From an uncultured SAR324 cluster bacterium (GTDB lineage Bacteria > SAR324 > NAC60-12), in assembly GCA_902575715.1 (NCBI GenBank), contig CACGSI010000046.1, forward strand, positions 1 to 6,825: 6,825 nucleotides of DNA. Reading direction: 5' to 3'. The position numbers and the translations under genes were made by a program. The notes beneath the pieces are model-generated. The model was not told where the DNA came from, made no database searches, and worked only from the letters and a program-made list of their open reading frames with translations. Below are positions 4,661 through 6,825 of the stretch, in pieces. How positions within the stretch are numbered: the stretch's first letter is position 1; each line of letters opens with the position of its first letter.

Positions 4661-5995
4661 ATGAGTAATTTTTCTATAATTCTTCTTAAAGAAGGAAATA
4701 ATGGCGTCAAGCAATATCATTATGGAACAAAGTTATTGTTTTTTATTTTTTTCCTATTTGTTCTAGGACTTTTAACCATAGGATGGAAATTTGTTGAGCA
4801 ATTCCAGATGATAAAAGCGCAAGGGCAATTACTAGAGAAACAAGAAAAAACTCAGATGGCTTTTCAGCAACGAATCGATCTTTATGATGGAAGAGAAGAT
4901 CGTATCACATTTCTTGAAGATTACGTGGAAGAATTGAAGCAGTCTGAGTATAATAGTAAGGTGATGTTCAAAAAACACTCCGCACTTTTTCGTTCAAATA
5001 CTCAAAAATTAAATGAAATTCATAATTTTATTTGTCAAACTATGGAATCTGAGTGTGCATCTAATCTAAATAATGTTTCTAGACCACACCAGACCGTAAA
5101 ATGGTTGGAAAATATTCATCAAGATTTTTTAAATTTTCAACAATCTTTACAAAAATTCGACACTCAACGTAAAAGTGTTGAAGAACAAGCTAATATTATC
5201 GAAAAATTAAAAGCTCAACTTTTCGAAACAGAACAAAATCTTTCTGAACATATGGAGTTTTTAAAAGTTAATAAGGAAACAGTATCAAGGTTAACAAAAA
5301 AAATTAGTAAAACCACAGGAATAAAACTTAGCAAGAGAACAAAAAATAAAATTAAAAAATCTAAAACTGGTAGAGGTGGACCAACAATTTTAGATAGTTT
5401 GTCTCTTGATTCTCCTCAAGCATTATTAAGTTCTGGGAAGTTACGACAATTTTTGTATCAAAATTCAAAAAGTTTTGATAATAATGTTGCCGAACTTGAA
5501 GAATTTAGTCGATTAATTGAAAAAAATAAAAGATTTTGGAGACATACACCTACAATGATTCCAGTCAGGAGCAGAGCACTCTCTGACGGTTATGGAATGA
5601 GAACAGACCCTTTTACAGGTAAACGTGAATATCACGCAGGCATCGATTTTAGGGCAAGAAGAGGCTCTAAAATTTTTGCACCAGCTGATGGACTCGTCCG
5701 AATCTCAAGCCGTAAATCTGGGTTTGGATTGCTTGTGGTTCTAGAGCACGGGCGTGGTTTTTATCCTGGAAGGAGAAAACCTGTTCGATATATGACAAGA
5801 TTTGCACACCTTTCAAAAATTTTAGTAAAACGTGGACAACATTTGAAGAGAGGCGATCTTCTTGGTCTAGTTGGAAGTACAGGTCGTAGTACAGGACCTC
5901 ATCTTCATTATGAAATAATTGTAAACGGAAGACGAAAAAACCCTCTAATACCAATATCAAGATTTAATCCAGATCAACGACTTTATAGAAGGTAA
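4661..5995 (+). CDS. Membrane-anchored M23 (LytM-type) peptidoglycan endopeptidase
   Basis: M23 enzymes are zinc metallopeptidases that cut peptide cross-bridges of peptidoglycan. The 444-residue product has a short cytoplasmic N-terminus (1-22), a membrane helix at about 23-42 (TKLLFFIFFLFVLGLLTIGW), and a periplasmic coiled-coil region in two stretches (about 45-100 and 155-215). A basic linker follows (about 213-240, Lys/Arg rich), then the catalytic domain at about 300-435. Expected zinc ligands His325 and Asp329 (YHAGID) and His416, with catalytic His383 (FAHLS) and His414 (GPHLHYE), are all present, so it should be active rather than an EnvC/NlpD-type activator. The core also has GYGMRTDPFTG before the first His. 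An extra stretch of about 12 residues, FYPGRRKPVRYM at 367-378, lies between the HG strand and the FAHL motif. The ATG at 4661 precedes the membrane helix correctly; no Shine-Dalgarno motif. The bactofilin gene follows after 15 bases, the same pairing as Csd1/CcmA in Helicobacter pylori. Confidence 0.93.
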   Translation: MSNFSIILLKEGNNGVKQYHYGTKLLFFIFFLFVLGLLTIGWKFVEQFQMIKAQGQLLEKQEKTQMAFQQRIDLYDGREDRITFLEDYVEELKQSEYNSKVMFKKHSALFRSNTQKLNEIHNFICQTMESECASNLNNVSRPHQTVKWLENIHQDFLNFQQSLQKFDTQRKSVEEQANIIEKLKAQLFETEQNLSEHMEFLKVNKETVSRLTKKISKTTGIKLSKRTKNKIKKSKTGRGGPTILDSLSLDSPQALLSSGKLRQFLYQNSKSFDNNVAELEEFSRLIEKNKRFWRHTPTMIPVRSRALSDGYGMRTDPFTGKREYHAGIDFRARRGSKIFAPADGLVRISSRKSGFGLLVVLEHGRGFYPGRRKPVRYMTRFAHLSKILVKRGQHLKRGDLLGLVGSTGRSTGPHLHYEIIVNGRRKNPLIPISRFNPDQRLYRR

Positions 5996-6010
5996 TTTAT
6001 AAAAAAATAT

Positions 6011-6385
6011 ATGGATAATAGCAAAAAAGATAACTCAGGATTAGGATTTATTGATGGGGATTTATTCGTTGAGGGCTCAATCCACTCACAAAAAAAAATA
6101 GTAGTTAGTGGTACAGTAAACGGCTCAGTTTCGGGTAACCATGAAATTATCGTTTCAGAAACAGGCAATGTACACGGCAAAGTAGAAGGGAATAAAATTA
6201 TAGTTGCTGGAAAAGTAAATGGCGACTTGTTAGCCCATAAAAGATTAGAAGTCGTTTCATCAGCAAATATTCAAGGGAAAATGAAAGCCCCTTCAGGTCA
6301 AATATCAATCAAGGAAGGAGCAAATTTAGATGCAAAATGTAAAGTCATTATTGAACAGAAAAAACAAAAAAAACTATCACATTAA
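6011..6385 (+). CDS. Bactofilin (polymer-forming cytoskeletal protein)
   Basis: Bactofilins polymerise without nucleotides into filaments, often at the membrane, and position peptidoglycan enzymes to control shape, stalks or curvature. The 124-residue product has a short polar N-terminus (1-11), the beta-helix domain at about 12-112, and a basic Lys-rich tail (KQKKLSH). The domain shows the regular short repeats of the family, for example IVVSGTVNGSVSG, IIVSETGNVHGKVEG, IIVAGKVNGDLLA and LEVVSSANIQGKM, with glycines at turns and alternating Val/Ile facing inward. The ending QISIKEGANLDAKCKV corresponds to the usual VEEGAxFEG-type end. Size is typical for small bactofilins. The ATG at 6011 leaves 15 bases after the peptidase stop, and ftsB follows after 18 bases, so all three should be on one transcript. 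Location between an M23 hydrolase and a divisome gene supports a role in placing wall cutting. I give no gene symbol because ccmA/bacA naming varies. Confidence 0.93.
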   Translation: MDNSKKDNSGLGFIDGDLFVEGSIHSQKKIVVSGTVNGSVSGNHEIIVSETGNVHGKVEGNKIIVAGKVNGDLLAHKRLEVVSSANIQGKMKAPSGQISIKEGANLDAKCKVIIEQKKQKKLSH

Positions 6386-6403
6386 AAAATAATCATATAA
6401 AAA

Positions 6404-6825
6404 ATGCAATTCCCGACTGCAAAAAATAGCTTAAATAAGCAATCTCGACAAGGAGTACAGTCAAAAAGACTTAAAAATCATGATCGAATTCTATATGTAA
6501 ATGGTTTATTTGCTCCTCCTAAATCACAAGATCACATAAGCTCATATGAAAAAGAATCTGAAGAATGGCGATCTCTTTTTACAATGATATTAATTGCAGG
6601 ATTTGGAATAGTTATGCTTTTCATCTCTGTAGTCGGGAACTATGGTATTTTGGCTACAAATAGATTAGAAGCCCGTGAGCAAGCTCTCATCAAACAACTT
6701 AATTTAATGAAATTAGAAAAAGAACTTTTGACCGAGGAAATTGTTGCACTAAAAACTAGTCCAACATTTGTCGAATTAGTCGCACGTAAACAATTGGGAT
6801 TAGTTCGGTCTGGGGAACTAATCTT
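6404..6825 (+). CDS. ftsB: Septum formation initiator FtsB/DivIC, 3' end missing
   Basis: FtsB (DivIC in Gram-positives) is a small bitopic protein that forms a coiled coil with FtsL and binds FtsQ, helping activate septal wall synthesis. The frame opens with ATG at 6404, has no stop, and runs off the window after 140 full codons. It has a polar, basic cytoplasmic tail of about 57 residues (longer than the few residues in E. coli FtsB), a membrane helix at about 58-78 (SLFTMILIAGFGIVMLFISV), and a coiled coil at about 86-117 (RLEAREQALIKQLNLMKLEK and on). The family signature near the end is clear: ALKTSPTFVELVARKQLGLVRSGELI, matching the usual LGLVRPGE block. The missing part is likely short, since this motif is near the C-terminus in relatives. 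No Shine-Dalgarno motif precedes the ATG; the 18-base spacing to the bactofilin stop suggests co-transcription. Its partner FtsQ is encoded about 4 kb upstream. Confidence 0.85.
   Translation, partial: MQFPTAKNSLNKQSRQGVQSKRLKNHDRILYVNGLFAPPKSQDHISSYEKESEEWRSLFTMILIAGFGIVMLFISVVGNYGILATNRLEAREQALIKQLNLMKLEKELLTEEIVALKTSPTFVELVARKQLGLVRSGELI

Noticed and set aside
5667..6180. Two open frames on the - strand at the end of the peptidase gene and in the bactofilin gene
   Set aside because: Both are antisense to strongly conserved domains and have no features of their own.
1..6825. Mobile elements, tRNA or rRNA genes, CRISPR arrays
   Set aside because: No transposase or integrase motifs, no terminal repeats, no spaced repeat array and no RNA-gene-like GC-rich structure were seen; the window is densely filled by cell-wall and division genes.

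Overview
The window is one strand of compact, very AT-rich bacterial DNA (by eye roughly 30% G+C), with every recognisable gene on the + strand and gaps of 11 to 117 bases. The content (MurB, FtsQ, FtsB, a membrane-anchored M23 peptidase, a bactofilin and a GAF/HD-GYP protein) fits a Gram-negative-type cell wall and division apparatus. The reduced spacing, the A/T richness and the absence of Shine-Dalgarno motifs before the starts suggest a streamlined, perhaps planktonic, proteobacterium-like lineage. A deep-branching group such as SAR324 would fit, but that placement is a guess from memory and cannot be shown from this sequence.

Layout. Bases 1-420: the 3' part of rsfS (ribosomal silencing factor, Iojap family), whose start appears to lie outside the window. 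432-1379: murB, the second committed enzyme of peptidoglycan precursor synthesis. 1396-1424: a possible promoter. 1457-2545: ftsQ, a divisome scaffold with an N-terminal anchor and POTRA domain. 2567-4543: one long gene for a degenerate receiver - coiled coil - GAF - HD-GYP protein, broken by two frame changes of opposite sign, each on a homopolymer (T10 at 2873-2882, A7 at 3980-3986). 4544-4660: the longest non-coding gap, with an extended -10 promoter whose -10 box is partly covered by a perfect 10-bp inverted repeat. 4661-5995: M23 (LytM-type) peptidoglycan endopeptidase with an N-terminal membrane anchor and coiled coils. 6011-6385: bactofilin. 6404-6825: the 5' part of ftsB/divIC, running off the right edge.

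How the parts work together. MurB feeds the peptidoglycan precursor pathway. FtsQ and FtsB are partners in the divisome core. The M23 peptidase and the bactofilin form a pair known from other bacteria to localise wall cutting and shape the cell. They share an apparent operon with ftsB, so this is a wall, shape and division locus. The HD-GYP gene would tie it to cyclic-di-nucleotide signalling if a full-length product is made.

The main item for a second look is the HD-GYP gene. All expected metal-binding motifs are intact, but they are split between reading frames, and the second shift lies on a perfect A AAA AAA slippery heptamer in the correct phase for -1 frameshifting. Sequencing error, recent decay, and rescue by transcriptional or ribosomal slippage remain open.
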